Origin: JAHEEL01 sp034660035
Lineage (GTDB): Bacteria; Actinomycetota; Acidimicrobiia; Spongiisociales; UBA5794
Direction of reading: 5' to 3'
Length of the DNA stretch: 64,000 nt
NCBI GenBank assembly: GCA_034660035.1
Contig: JAYEIJ010000062.1
Span: forward strand, 17,467-81,466
Shown: piece by piece, positions 42,741 through 51,324 of the stretch
Position numbering within the stretch: the first letter of the stretch is position 1
How the letters are laid out: each line of letters starts with the position of its first letter
Made by a program: the position numbers and the translations under genes
Notes under the pieces: model-generated
The model's database searches: none
What the model was told of the DNA's origin: nothing
Seen by the model: only the letters and a program-made list of their open reading frames with translations

Positions 42741-43319
42741 CTACTCTTCGGTTTCGAACTCTTCAACGGCGATCGCAGCCGCATCGGGGATACCGTCACC
42801 GTCGAGATCCACTGCAACGGCCTCAGCCACCACGGCCTCGACGTGATCGAGGGATCCGTCACCGTCGAGGTCGATACCGGCCGCTTCGACCACGACCGTC
42901 TCCGCAACGTCCGGGAGTCCGTCCCCCGTCGTGTCATAGGCAACCGTCGTTGTCTCGGTGATCTCGATCGAGTCGGGCGTCCCGTCACCGTCGAGGTCCA
43001 TGACGACCTGCTCGGTCACGACTCGCGTGCCGACGTCCGGTACGCCGTCGCCATCCACGTCAACCACGGTCTCAACGATCGTGGTCGTCTCGACGATGTC
43101 GGGAACTCCGTCTCCGTCGACATCGATCTCACGCACCTCGGTGCTGGTTACCGCGACTCCGTCGGCGATCCCGTCGCCGTCGACGTCGATCTCGGAGGCC
43201 ACTACGTCTGACATGACGATGCCGTCATCGGTCACACCGATCGTGATCTCTTCCACTACGTCTTCGACGGCGATTTCTTCTTCGATCGTCTCGGACGCGT
43301 CATCGAATGTGGACTCCAT
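42741..43319 (-). CDS. Acidic protein with seven 21-residue calcium-loop repeats
   Basis: A 192-aa, strongly acidic protein. DxDGDGxxD loops begin at residues 45, 66, 87, 108, 129, 150 and 171, exactly 21 residues apart; the fifth reads DTTGDGLPD. Such loops bind calcium in dockerin and thrombospondin type-3 proteins. Between loops lie Val/Glu/Thr-rich strands, suggesting a solenoid. No signal peptide or membrane helix, unusual for this class. AGAGGT lies 6 bases before the ATG. Confidence 0.8.
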   Translation of the reverse strand: MESTFDDASETIEEEIAVEDVVEEITIGVTDDGIVMSDVVASEIDVDGDGIADGVAVTSTEVREIDVDGDGVPDIVETTTIVETVVDVDGDGVPDVGTRVVTEQVVMDLDGDGTPDSIEITETTTVAYDTTGDGLPDVAETVVVEAAGIDLDGDGSLDHVEAVVAEAVAVDLDGDGIPDAAAIAVEEFETEE

Positions 43320-43408
43320 CGGGTTACCTCTGTGGTTGGGAAACCGCAGCGTACCCGTGTGGTGGCGCCCATGTCACCGATGACCCACGTTGCGGGCGCA
43401 TGATTCGA

Positions 43409-43414
43409 TAGGAT
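43409..43414 (+). promoter_or_regulatory. Leaderless -10 element for the leader ORF
   Basis: TAGGAT ends 6 bases before the ATG at 43421. Confidence 0.5.
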
Positions 43415-43420
43415 TGCCCG

Positions 43421-43471
43421 ATGCACGTTCGTCCACGGCAAGCCACCGCACCTCCGCGGACACTCCCATGA
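43421..43471 (+). CDS. Leaderless 16-aa leader peptide ORF upstream of the Na/Pi symporter gene
   Basis: Reads MHVRPRQATAPPRTLP and stops in the ATGA that starts the transporter gene at 43468. The -10 TAGGAT is ideally placed for transcription to start at its ATG, while the transporter ATG has no ribosome site of its own. Four prolines and three arginines in 16 residues could slow ribosomes. Translation is inferred. Confidence 0.5.
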   Translation: MHVRPRQATAPPRTLP

Positions 43472-45123
43472 CCGAATCCCCCGACTGGTTCACCCTCGTC
43501 ATGGGGCTGACCGGTGGCCTGGCGATCTTCCTGATCGGCATGGATCGAACGGTCAGCGGGCTGAAGGGCATCGCGGGCAATCGCCTCCGATGGATCTTGT
43601 CTCATCTCACCGGGAACCGATGGTTCGGCGCAGCGACCGGCGCCGGGATCACCGCAATCATCCAGTCATCCAGCATCACGACCGTCGTCGTCGTGGGCCT
43701 TGTCTCTGCCAAGGCGATGACACTGACTCAATCGGTCGGAGTGATCTTCGGGGCGAACGTCGGCACGACGATCACGGCGCAGATCATCGCATTCAAGGTG
43801 ACCAAGTACGCTCTCGCCGCGGTCGCTATCGGTTTCGCCATCGAGTTCTTCTCTCGATCGGAACTCGCCGAGCGCATCGGAAGAACCGTCCTGGGTCTCG
43901 GGTTGGTCTTCTTCGGCATGGCCGTGATGGGCCTCGCCATGGAACCCCTCACCGAGTACCAGCCCTTCCTCGATGCGATGGCAGCGATCTCGAACGTCTG
44001 GATCGGCGTCCTCATCGGTGCGGTCTTCACGGCCCTCATCCAGTCTTCGTCGGCGACGACCGCCATCGTCATCGCCATGGCCGCGACCAACTTGATCTCA
44101 CTCGAACTCGCCATCGCCTTCGTGCTCGGTGCCAACGTGGGCACCTCGGTCACCGCCCAACTCGCAGCCATCGGAAAGCCGGTCGAGGCGAAGCGAGTCG
44201 CGATGGTTCACACGCTCTTCAATGTGATCGGCGTCGTGATCTGGATACCGTTCGTACCGTTCCTCGCCTCGGTAGCGATCCGCCTCTCCCCCGCCGGCGA
44301 CGTGGCCCGGCAGGTTGCGTGGGCACACACGACGTTCAACGTGGCCAACCTCTTCATCTTCATCTGGTTCACGACATGGTTCGCCAAGGCGGCGACCTTC
44401 CTCGTGAAAGACCGGAAAGCGGCAGATACCCCCGTCATCGAAGCCCGGTATCTCAGCGTGGAGTTGCTCGCGACGCCCTCCATCGCCCTCGATCGTGCCC
44501 GCATGGAGATCGCTCGGATGGGTACCCGGGTCCGCGACATGGTGATCGCAGGCGTACCGGCAGCGGTTTCCGGCACAGAAACCGATCTCGCTGCCGTGGA
44601 AGCTTCCGACGACGAAGTGGACGAGCTTCACGCTCAGGTCGTGGCCTACCTCGGTCGTATCTCCGAACGCGATATCACCCGGGAACAGACCAACGAGCTC
44701 CTCGGACTCCTCGAGGCGGCGGGAGACATGGAGGCCATCGGCGATGCCGTGGAGATCAACCTCGTCTCCGACGGCAGGCGCCGCCTGGAAGCGGGTCTCA
44801 TGATCTCTCCCTCAACGGCCGCTGTCATCAACGACATCGCCACCGAGGTCATTACGGCTGTCGACATCGCCGTGGGGGCCGTCGGTCGCAGCAGTCCGGA
44901 GGCCGCGCGTCGGGCGATCGACATGAAGCCCGAGATCACCGCCCGAACGACCCACGCGATCGAGTACCAGCTCGAACGGCTGACGGCCGACGAGCCCGAT
45001 CGCGTCGAGGCGTACCGCATCGAGTCGGACATCATCGAGGACCTGAAGCGCATCTACTACTACGCGAAGCGGGCCGCCCGAGTCGGTGTTCCCGATGAGC
45101 AACCAACAGAGTCCCCCGAGTAG
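43468..45123 (+). CDS. Na/Pi-cotransporter II-related protein with PhoU-like tail
   Basis: A 551-aa membrane protein. The two inverted repeats carry the Na/Pi QSSS motifs, IIQSSSITTV and LIQSSSATTAIV, each followed by FGANVGTT or LGANVGTS. About eight helices occupy residues 1-325. The last 200 residues are helical and PhoU-like. Expected to import phosphate with sodium. ATG at 43468 overlaps the stop of a short leader ORF (ATGA). Convergent with the small gene at 45130. Confidence 0.92.
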   Translation: MTESPDWFTLVMGLTGGLAIFLIGMDRTVSGLKGIAGNRLRWILSHLTGNRWFGAATGAGITAIIQSSSITTVVVVGLVSAKAMTLTQSVGVIFGANVGTTITAQIIAFKVTKYALAAVAIGFAIEFFSRSELAERIGRTVLGLGLVFFGMAVMGLAMEPLTEYQPFLDAMAAISNVWIGVLIGAVFTALIQSSSATTAIVIAMAATNLISLELAIAFVLGANVGTSVTAQLAAIGKPVEAKRVAMVHTLFNVIGVVIWIPFVPFLASVAIRLSPAGDVARQVAWAHTTFNVANLFIFIWFTTWFAKAATFLVKDRKAADTPVIEARYLSVELLATPSIALDRARMEIARMGTRVRDMVIAGVPAAVSGTETDLAAVEASDDEVDELHAQVVAYLGRISERDITREQTNELLGLLEAAGDMEAIGDAVEINLVSDGRRRLEAGLMISPSTAAVINDIATEVITAVDIAVGAVGRSSPEAARRAIDMKPEITARTTHAIEYQLERLTADEPDRVEAYRIESDIIEDLKRIYYYAKRAARVGVPDEQPTESPE

Positions 45124-45129
45124 GTCCTT

Positions 45130-45285
45130 CTACCCCGAGATCCACCCGATGAGCGCCCCGATCCCCTGGATGAGTCTCCAACCGAGGTAGAGGGCCGTGA
45201 GGCCGATGAGCAGCATGAATCCGATCGGCCAGCGCTGCTGCTCGGCGTCCCGGTCCGTGTCGTCCGCCGTTCGCTCTTCGGTCAT
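45130..45285 (-). CDS. Small single-span membrane protein, 51 aa
   Basis: A charged N-terminus (MTEERTADDTDRDAEQQRW) is followed by the helix PIGFMLLIGLTALYLGWRLI. The ATG overlaps the carboxylase stop as ATGA, so it is translated with that subunit. In several actinobacteria a small epsilon-like polypeptide sits next to acyl-CoA carboxylase beta genes, but those are soluble; this one is membrane-bound and I do not recognise it. Confidence 0.75.
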   Translation of the reverse strand: MTEERTADDTDRDAEQQRWPIGFMLLIGLTALYLGWRLIQGIGALIGWISG

Positions 45286-46814
45286 ACGGGCGGGATGCCG
45301 TGGCGCCGTTCCGAGAAGCTCCGGTCCTTTCGTGCGGCGTATCGGAGCCGGGCGATGATCTCCCGACGCAGTTCCTCCGGCTGGATGACCGCATCGATGA
45401 CGTTCTCCGAGGCGAGTCTCAGCAGATCGACGTCCGCGGAGTACTCCGCGCGGCGTTCCTCGACGAACGCCTCCCTCTCGTCTTCCGGTAGCGACTCGAT
45501 CTTGTTGAAGTACACGGCGTTGATGGCCGCTTCCGGCCCCATGACGGCGATCTCCGCTGTCGGAAGTGCCAGGGTGGCGTCCGGACGGAATCCCGGTCCT
45601 GAGAACGCATAGAGGCCCGCCCCGTACGCCTTGCGCACGATGACCGAGATCCTGGGAACCGTCGCCTCGGCGATCGCAGTGAGCATCTTGGCGCCGGCAC
45701 GAATGATGCCTTCTCGCTCGACCTTCGTGCCGATCATGAAGCCGGGAACATCCGCGAAGAAGAGCAGCGGGATGTTCATTGCGTCGCACAGCCACATGAA
45801 GCGGGCCGCCTTATCCGCTGAGTCCACGAACAGTACGCCACCGAGATGCTTCGGCTGCGACGCAACGATCCCGACGGGCTTTCCGTCGAGCAGCGCGAAC
45901 GCGGTGATCACCTCCGGGGCGAACAGCTCCTTGACCTGGAAGAGCGACCTCGCATCGACGATCCCCTTCAAGAAGTCAAGCATGTCGTAACCGGCCTTCG
46001 GATCCTCCGGAAGCGTCTCGGCCGGTCGGAATCCTTCCTCCGGGGACTCCGGGGCGTACACCGGAGGGAGAACCCGGGTGTGGTCGGCGACGTAGCTGAA
46101 GTAGTGCTGGGCCCAGGAGATCGCTTCTTCGTCGCTCGACACGAGGGCATCTCCGCAGCCGGAGGTCTCGCAGTGCATTCGTGCACCGCCCATCGCTTCG
46201 AGCGTCGTCTCCTCGCCGATGACCATCTGCGCCATGCGAGGCGAACCGAGGTACATCGACGCGCGCCCCTCGACCATCACGACGACGTCGCAGAACGATG
46301 GGATGTACGCGCCGCCCGCAGCGGACGGTCCGAAGAGGCAACACACCTGGGGGACGCGCCCGGAGAGACGGATCTGGTTGTAGAAGATCTTCCCTGCTCC
46401 CCGTCGTCCGGGGAAAAGATCGACCTGGTCGGTGATGCGTGCTCCTGCGGAGTCCACGAGGAAGAAGACCGGCAGAAGCTCGTCATAGGCTGCCTCGAGG
46501 GCGCGGATGATCTTCTCGACGGTCAGACGCCCCCAACTCCCGGCTTTCACGGTTGGGTCGTTGGCGATGACCATGATGGGGCGTCCGTCGATCGTTCCAC
46601 GACCGGTCACCACCGCATCGGCTCCATGGCCTTCAGTGGCGGCGTTGGCGAGCAGACCATCCTCGACGAACGACCCCGGATCGCACAGCAGATCGACTCT
46701 GTCGCGGACGAAGAGCTTCCCACGCTCCTTCAGTATCTCGTGGTACTTCTCCGGGCCGCCTGTTGCAGCCCGATCGGTTTCTGCATGGAAGCGATCGCTC
46801 AAGGATCCGGTCAC
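45282..46814 (-). CDS. Acyl-CoA carboxylase beta subunit (PccB/AccD-like)
   Basis: Carboxyltransferase subunit, 510 aa, that transfers CO2 from carboxybiotin to an acyl-CoA, probably propionyl-CoA. Oxyanion-hole regions are GPSAAGGAYIPSFCD in the N-domain and KAYGAGLYAFSG in the C-domain, both intact. The biotin-carrying alpha subunit is not in this window. GTG start overlaps the der stop as GTGA. Confidence 0.92.
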   Translation of the reverse strand: MTGSLSDRFHAETDRAATGGPEKYHEILKERGKLFVRDRVDLLCDPGSFVEDGLLANAATEGHGADAVVTGRGTIDGRPIMVIANDPTVKAGSWGRLTVEKIIRALEAAYDELLPVFFLVDSAGARITDQVDLFPGRRGAGKIFYNQIRLSGRVPQVCCLFGPSAAGGAYIPSFCDVVVMVEGRASMYLGSPRMAQMVIGEETTLEAMGGARMHCETSGCGDALVSSDEEAISWAQHYFSYVADHTRVLPPVYAPESPEEGFRPAETLPEDPKAGYDMLDFLKGIVDARSLFQVKELFAPEVITAFALLDGKPVGIVASQPKHLGGVLFVDSADKAARFMWLCDAMNIPLLFFADVPGFMIGTKVEREGIIRAGAKMLTAIAEATVPRISVIVRKAYGAGLYAFSGPGFRPDATLALPTAEIAVMGPEAAINAVYFNKIESLPEDEREAFVEERRAEYSADVDLLRLASENVIDAVIQPEELRREIIARLRYAARKDRSFSERRHGIPPV

Positions 46815-48130
46815 GACTCCCTCCTTTGACGCTTGCGGACCACGACCCGAACGGGTGTCCCGGTGAAGTCGTATGTCTCCCGCAATCGACGCTCGATGAA
46901 CCGAAGATAGTCAGGTGCCAGATCGCCGCCGCGCACGAAAAGGATGAACGTTGGAGGATCGGTCTCGGCCTGAACGGCGTAGAGGATGTGAGGCCGTTTG
47001 TTCTTCCGAACGGGAGGCGGATGCGCCTCCTGCCATGTGCGGACGAGCCGATTCAGTTCCGGCGTGGGAACCCGGCGACGCCGGTTCTCGAGCACCGATC
47101 GCACAGCTGCGGGCAGGCGGACGAGCCGCGATCCGGTCTCCGCCGATACCCTGAGGATCGGCGCCCAGGCGACGAACGCGAGTCGATCCGCGACCGAGTC
47201 CTCCGTGTGGAGACGTTCGTCCTCATTGCGGATGTCCCACTTGTTCAACACGAGGATCAGCCCCACACCGGCGCCGACGATCTCCTCAGCGAGGCGTTGC
47301 TCCTGGTGGGTTGCTCCTCGCGTCCCGTCGATCATCAAGAGAGCGACGTCGGCCTGGCTGAGCACGCTCCTGGCCCTCATCACCGCGTACTTCTCTACGT
47401 CGTCGGTGATCTTCGTCCTGCGCTTGATCCCTGCCGTGTCGATGACCTCGAACGGTTCGCCGTCGAGTTCCACCACGAAGTTGATCGGGTCACGTGTCGT
47501 GCCGGGCACGTCTGAGACCAGGACCCGATCTTCGCCGGCGAGACGATTCAAGAGCGTTGACTTGCCCACGTTGGGTCGTCCGATGATCGCAAGACTGGCG
47601 ATCACCGTGTCTGCCACGGCGTCTCCAAGATCCGGCAGCGTTTCAACGAGACGGTCGAGAAACTCTCCCGTGTTGCGTCCGTGCAGGGCCGAGATCGGCA
47701 TCGGTTCGCCGAGACCGAGTGACCAGAGGTGAGCGAGATCCAGTTCAACGGCGGGGCCGTCCACCTTGTTCGCAACGAACAGGTACGGGACGCCGCTGCG
47801 CTGCAGGATCCGGGCGACACCGATATCGTCGTCGGTCACCTCAGATGTGCCGTCGGTCACGAAAACGACGACGTCAGCACCACCGACCGCTATCTCCGCC
47901 TGTTCGCGGATGTCGGCGGTCAGTCGCTCGCCCGGCCTGGACTCCCAGCCACCTGTGTCGACAACGGTGAAATCCCGGCCGCTCCAGTCGGCGCTGAACT
48001 CCCTCCGATCGCGTGTTACACCGGCCTGCTCGTCCACGACCGCGGCCTTGTAGCGCACGATGCGGTTCACGAGCGTCGATTTGCCGACGTTCGGGCGCCC
48101 AAGGATGACCACGACGGGGAGTCGACTCAT
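46811..48130 (-). CDS. der: Ribosome-associated GTPase Der
   Basis: Double-GTPase for 50S subunit assembly, 439 aa. First G domain GRPNVGKSTL near residue 11, with DTGGWE and NKVD; second GRPNVGKSTLLNRLAG near residue 183, with DTAGI and NKWD. C-terminal KH-like domain ends in a basic RKRQRRES. ATG overlaps the stop of the DUF512 gene as ATGA. Confidence 0.96.
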   Translation of the reverse strand: MSRLPVVVILGRPNVGKSTLVNRIVRYKAAVVDEQAGVTRDRREFSADWSGRDFTVVDTGGWESRPGERLTADIREQAEIAVGGADVVVFVTDGTSEVTDDDIGVARILQRSGVPYLFVANKVDGPAVELDLAHLWSLGLGEPMPISALHGRNTGEFLDRLVETLPDLGDAVADTVIASLAIIGRPNVGKSTLLNRLAGEDRVLVSDVPGTTRDPINFVVELDGEPFEVIDTAGIKRRTKITDDVEKYAVMRARSVLSQADVALLMIDGTRGATHQEQRLAEEIVGAGVGLILVLNKWDIRNEDERLHTEDSVADRLAFVAWAPILRVSAETGSRLVRLPAAVRSVLENRRRRVPTPELNRLVRTWQEAHPPPVRKNKRPHILYAVQAETDPPTFILFVRGGDLAPDYLRFIERRLRETYDFTGTPVRVVVRKRQRRES

Positions 48131-49509
48131 GCCGCTGCTCCTTCGATGAGGCCCCGGCCTGTTGCCGGGGTGACGATGACCGGGACCGGACTTGCTTCCC
48201 TGAGATCCTCGAGCGATGTGTCGTCGAGGAAGACGTCCCCCGACAGCGCAACGTCGGGGAGAAGGTATCGGGCAACCGACTCATTATCGCTCTCGATGGC
48301 ATGCTTCAGGTCGGAGCCGACCAGAAGTCCGGCGACCGCTGTGTTCCCCCCGAAGAAATGATTCTTGACCTCGACAAGCCGTAGCGAGCGTCCACTGAGA
48401 CGTTCCAGTTGCGGCAGCAACGGTTCCAGTGCTGCCGCGCCGTAGGTTCCCGTGAGGATGCCGACGGGGCCTTCGTGCGCCGCAGGATCCGAACCGGTGT
48501 GGCGAGGCGCCCGGTACCCCTCGCCCGGGGCAGATGGGATCGTTCTCCATTCCCCCGTGACGATCGGAGAAGATGTCGCTCCCCCGGTCGAGAGGGTGAC
48601 GATCTCATCGGTGAAGGTTCGAACCATGCCGATTCCGTTCTCGTGCTGCGGGAAGTCCTCGTAAGCGTTCCGGGGCGGGACCTCGCGTCCCGCAACCAGA
48701 TAGAGCTCATCCGAGGCGAAGAACATGCGTCTCCCGAGTCTGCGCATCGCCTCATCCTGCCAGAAGTGGATGGTGTCCAGATCGGCATCGGCTTCTTCGA
48801 CCGAGTGCACGCGGAGGTTCCGCTCGGTGTTGTAGCGGGACAGGCCGAGAGGCACGATCCCCACAGACGCGAGTTCCGGGTAGCGGGCCAGGATCTCTGC
48901 TGCGGTTCGTTCAAGTGTGGCGCCGTCGTTGATACCCGGACAGAGCACGATCTGCCCGTGCACGGTGACCCCGTGTTCCAGGAGCGCTCTCAACCATCGG
49001 AGAGACGTCGCTCCTCGTGGGTTGCGCAGCATCCCTGTTCTCACCTCGGGATCGGTGGCGTGGATCGAGACGTAGAGAGGGCCAAGGCGCTCTTCGACGA
49101 CGCGCGCAAGGTCGAGTTCCGTGAATCGGGTCAGCGTCGTGAAGTTCCCGTAGAGAAAGGACAGCCGGTAGTCGTCGTCCTTGAGATACAGCGACTCACG
49201 CATCCCCGGGGGAAGCTGATAGATGAAACAGAACTCGCAATGGTTGTCGCACGTCTGAACCCGATCGAAGATCGATGACGAGAGACGGATGCCCAGAGGC
49301 TCACCCGCGATCTTGTCGAGGCGAACGGTACGATCACCCTTCTCTCCACGGATCGTGACTTCGGGGTCCGCGTCGTCGATGAGTTGTTGGTACTCGATCA
49401 CGTCGGACGGGACGATCCCGTTCACCGCGATGAGTTCATCACCGATCGACAGCCCCGCCTCAGCGGCCGGGCTGTCTCCAACGATCTCGATCACAGTGGG
49501 ATTGGACAT
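48127..49509 (-). CDS. DUF512 family radical SAM-like protein with PDZ domain
   Basis: A 460-aa protein. N-terminal PDZ-like region (SPAAEAGLSIGDELIAVNG), then the cluster motif CDNHCEFCFIYQLPPG with the CxxxCxxC of radical SAM proteins, and a C-terminal DUF512 domain (EVKNHFFGGNTAVAGLL). Its neighbour der is conserved in many bacteria; precise reaction unknown. ATG at 49509 is preceded by TACCAT-N8. Divergent from ispH. Confidence 0.88.
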   Translation of the reverse strand: MSNPTVIEIVGDSPAAEAGLSIGDELIAVNGIVPSDVIEYQQLIDDADPEVTIRGEKGDRTVRLDKIAGEPLGIRLSSSIFDRVQTCDNHCEFCFIYQLPPGMRESLYLKDDDYRLSFLYGNFTTLTRFTELDLARVVEERLGPLYVSIHATDPEVRTGMLRNPRGATSLRWLRALLEHGVTVHGQIVLCPGINDGATLERTAAEILARYPELASVGIVPLGLSRYNTERNLRVHSVEEADADLDTIHFWQDEAMRRLGRRMFFASDELYLVAGREVPPRNAYEDFPQHENGIGMVRTFTDEIVTLSTGGATSSPIVTGEWRTIPSAPGEGYRAPRHTGSDPAAHEGPVGILTGTYGAAALEPLLPQLERLSGRSLRLVEVKNHFFGGNTAVAGLLVGSDLKHAIESDNESVARYLLPDVALSGDVFLDDTSLEDLREASPVPVIVTPATGRGLIEGAAA

Positions 49510-49517
49510 CGCCGCCG

Positions 49518-49523
49518 ATGGTA
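49518..49523 (-). promoter_or_regulatory. Probable leaderless -10 element for the DUF512 gene
   Basis: TACCAT 8 bases before the ATG at 49509; same hexamer and spacing as scpA. Confidence 0.35.
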
Positions 49524-49551
49524 CCCGTCCGATCTGCAGACCCGACGCCCC

Positions 49552-49557
49552 TATGCT
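49552..49557 (+). promoter_or_regulatory. Leaderless -10 element for ispH
   Basis: TATGCT, 7 bases before the ATG at 49565; no Shine-Dalgarno. Confidence 0.5.
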
Positions 49558-49564
49558 CGCTCGC

Positions 49565-50611
49565 ATGAGCCCCCAGGTACTGCTCGCCGAACCCCGCGGC
49601 TTCTGCGCCGGTGTTGAGATGGCGATCAAGGCGTTGACATGGATGGTCCAGACGTTCGAGCCTCCGGTCTACTGCTACCACGAGATCGTCCACAACGCTG
49701 CGGTCGTCGACGCGTTCGAGCGAGCCGGCGTCGTGTTCGTAGACGATGTTGCCGACGTCCCGATCGGCCGACCGGTCATGTTGTCTGCGCACGGCTCTGC
49801 ACCGGAAGTGGTTGCTTCTGCCGAGGATCGCGCTGCGGTCATGATCGACGCCGTGTGTCCCCTCGTCACGAAGGTCCATCACGAGATGCGCCGCATCTCT
49901 GATCGTGGCTACGACATCATCTACGTCGGCCATGAAGGTCACGACGAAGCGATCGGAGCGATCGCCGAAGCCCCGAACGCGGCCACGCTGATCGATCCCG
50001 TTGAGGGACTTGGTTCCTTCGACCCGATCGATCGCAAGAAGGTGGCGCTCCTTGCTCAGACCACGCTCGGACTGTACGAGTGGGAAGGCGTCCTGGCCGA
50101 CGCCAACGCACGCTTCCCCGGACTCGAGACGGCGAGGAAGAGCGACCTCTGCTACGCCACCACGAATCGACAGTCGGCGATCCTGCGACTCGCCGAATCG
50201 GCATCGGTCATACTCGTCGTTGGCTCCGAGAACTCGTCGAACACACAGGCTCTGGTCCGGGTCGCCCGGATGGCCGGTGTGCGTGCGCATCGGGTCGACG
50301 GTCCCGACGACGTCGACCCCTCGTGGTTCGCGGATGACGACGTCGTCGGAGTGACGGCCGGCGCATCGGCCCCCGACCAGCGTGTTCGCGCCGTCATCGA
50401 GGCCGTCGCACCGGGTGGCACTGTCGAGATCGTTCGCGTAACCGACGAGGATGAGTACTTCCCGCTCCCCCCTCGCCTCCGGACGTTCGTCAAGACGATG
50501 CAGGCTCTCGTGGAGGGAGCGTTCGCCGCCCCGAACCCGGGAGCCCACGGCCCGATAGAAGACGATCGCGGTTGGGATGCGAGCGAGGCCCTCGCGCTGC
50601 TTGGGGTCTGA
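49565..50611 (+). CDS. ispH: 4-hydroxy-3-methylbut-2-enyl diphosphate reductase
   Basis: Last step of the MEP isoprenoid pathway, giving IPP and DMAPP; 348 aa. The three [4Fe-4S] cysteines are in EPRGFCAGVEMAI, DAVCPLVTK and SDLCYATTNRQ. HEGHDE and SENSSNT are also conserved. Start at 49565 fits a leaderless transcript; the longer frame is antisense to the DUF512 gene. Convergent with cmk across a repeat-filled spacer. Confidence 0.96.
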   Translation: MSPQVLLAEPRGFCAGVEMAIKALTWMVQTFEPPVYCYHEIVHNAAVVDAFERAGVVFVDDVADVPIGRPVMLSAHGSAPEVVASAEDRAAVMIDAVCPLVTKVHHEMRRISDRGYDIIYVGHEGHDEAIGAIAEAPNAATLIDPVEGLGSFDPIDRKKVALLAQTTLGLYEWEGVLADANARFPGLETARKSDLCYATTNRQSAILRLAESASVILVVGSENSSNTQALVRVARMAGVRAHRVDGPDDVDPSWFADDDVVGVTAGASAPDQRVRAVIEAVAPGGTVEIVRVTDEDEYFPLPPRLRTFVKTMQALVEGAFAAPNPGAHGPIEDDRGWDASEALALLGV

Positions 50612-50667
50612 GTAGCTGAGTAGATCAGTAGATCAGAGAGATTCTTGGCGGCTGCGGGCTGCGGGCG
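50608..50667. repeat. Tandem short-unit array (octamer then heptamer)
   Basis: CTGAGTAG, CTGAGTAG, ATCAGTAG, ATCAGAGA at 50608-50639 keep an 8-base period. GGCGGCT, GCGGGCT, GCGGGCG at 50647-50667 keep a 7-base period. Lies between convergent ispH and cmk. Confidence 0.75.
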
Positions 50668-50670
50668 CCG

Positions 50671-51324
50671 CTACGGATTGCCTGCCTTCTCAACGAGCGC
50701 CAATACCCGTTCAACCACTTCGTCGATGCTCAGGTCACTTGTGTCGACGGTCACGGCGTCTTCCGCCGGTTTCATGGGGGACGCTTTGCGGCTTGAGTCT
50801 GTGTGATCTCTCGCTGCCAATTCAGCGGCGATCTGATCCCTGGACTTGTCTGCGGCTTCGGCGTCGCCGGATCGGCGTGCCGCCCGGATCTCGGGTCGTG
50901 CGGTCAGGTAGACCTTCACCGGCGCTTCAGGGAATACCACGGTTCCGATGTCGCGCCCTTCGACGACGGCCGAGCCGCCACGGTCCTCAACCCACGAGCG
51001 CTGCAGGGCAACGATTCGGGAACGGACTTCCGGATGGGTAGCGACAACGCTTGAAGCTTTCGTCACCTCGTCGGTCCGGAGAGCCTTGGTCACATCGATA
51101 CCGTCGATGCTGACGACTCCCTCGACGATCCGTATGTCAACAGCGTCGAGCGCTGCGACTATCCCGTCGCTGTCGTCGAGCGCTGCGCCGCTGCGTAGCG
51201 CTGCGAGACCGGCCGCCCGGTAGGTTGATCCGGTGTCGAGGTGAGGTAACCCGACGGATAGGGCAACACGGCCGGCGACCGTCGACTTCCCGACACCTCC
51301 GGGTCCGTCTACTGCGATGACCAC
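50671..51324 (-). CDS. cmk: Cytidylate kinase
   Basis: Phosphorylates CMP and dCMP, 217 aa. P-loop IAVDGPGGVGKSTVAG at the N-terminus, LDTGSTYRAAGL for CMP binding, VVEGRDIGTVVFP and a LID region with ARDHTDSSRK. GTG start lies inside the end of aroA (16-base overlap). Part of cmk-aroA-rluB-scpB-scpA, a gene order widespread in Gram-positives. Confidence 0.95.
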   Translation of the reverse strand: MVIAVDGPGGVGKSTVAGRVALSVGLPHLDTGSTYRAAGLAALRSGAALDDSDGIVAALDAVDIRIVEGVVSIDGIDVTKALRTDEVTKASSVVATHPEVRSRIVALQRSWVEDRGGSAVVEGRDIGTVVFPEAPVKVYLTARPEIRAARRSGDAEAADKSRDQIAAELAARDHTDSSRKASPMKPAEDAVTVDTSDLSIDEVVERVLALVEKAGNP

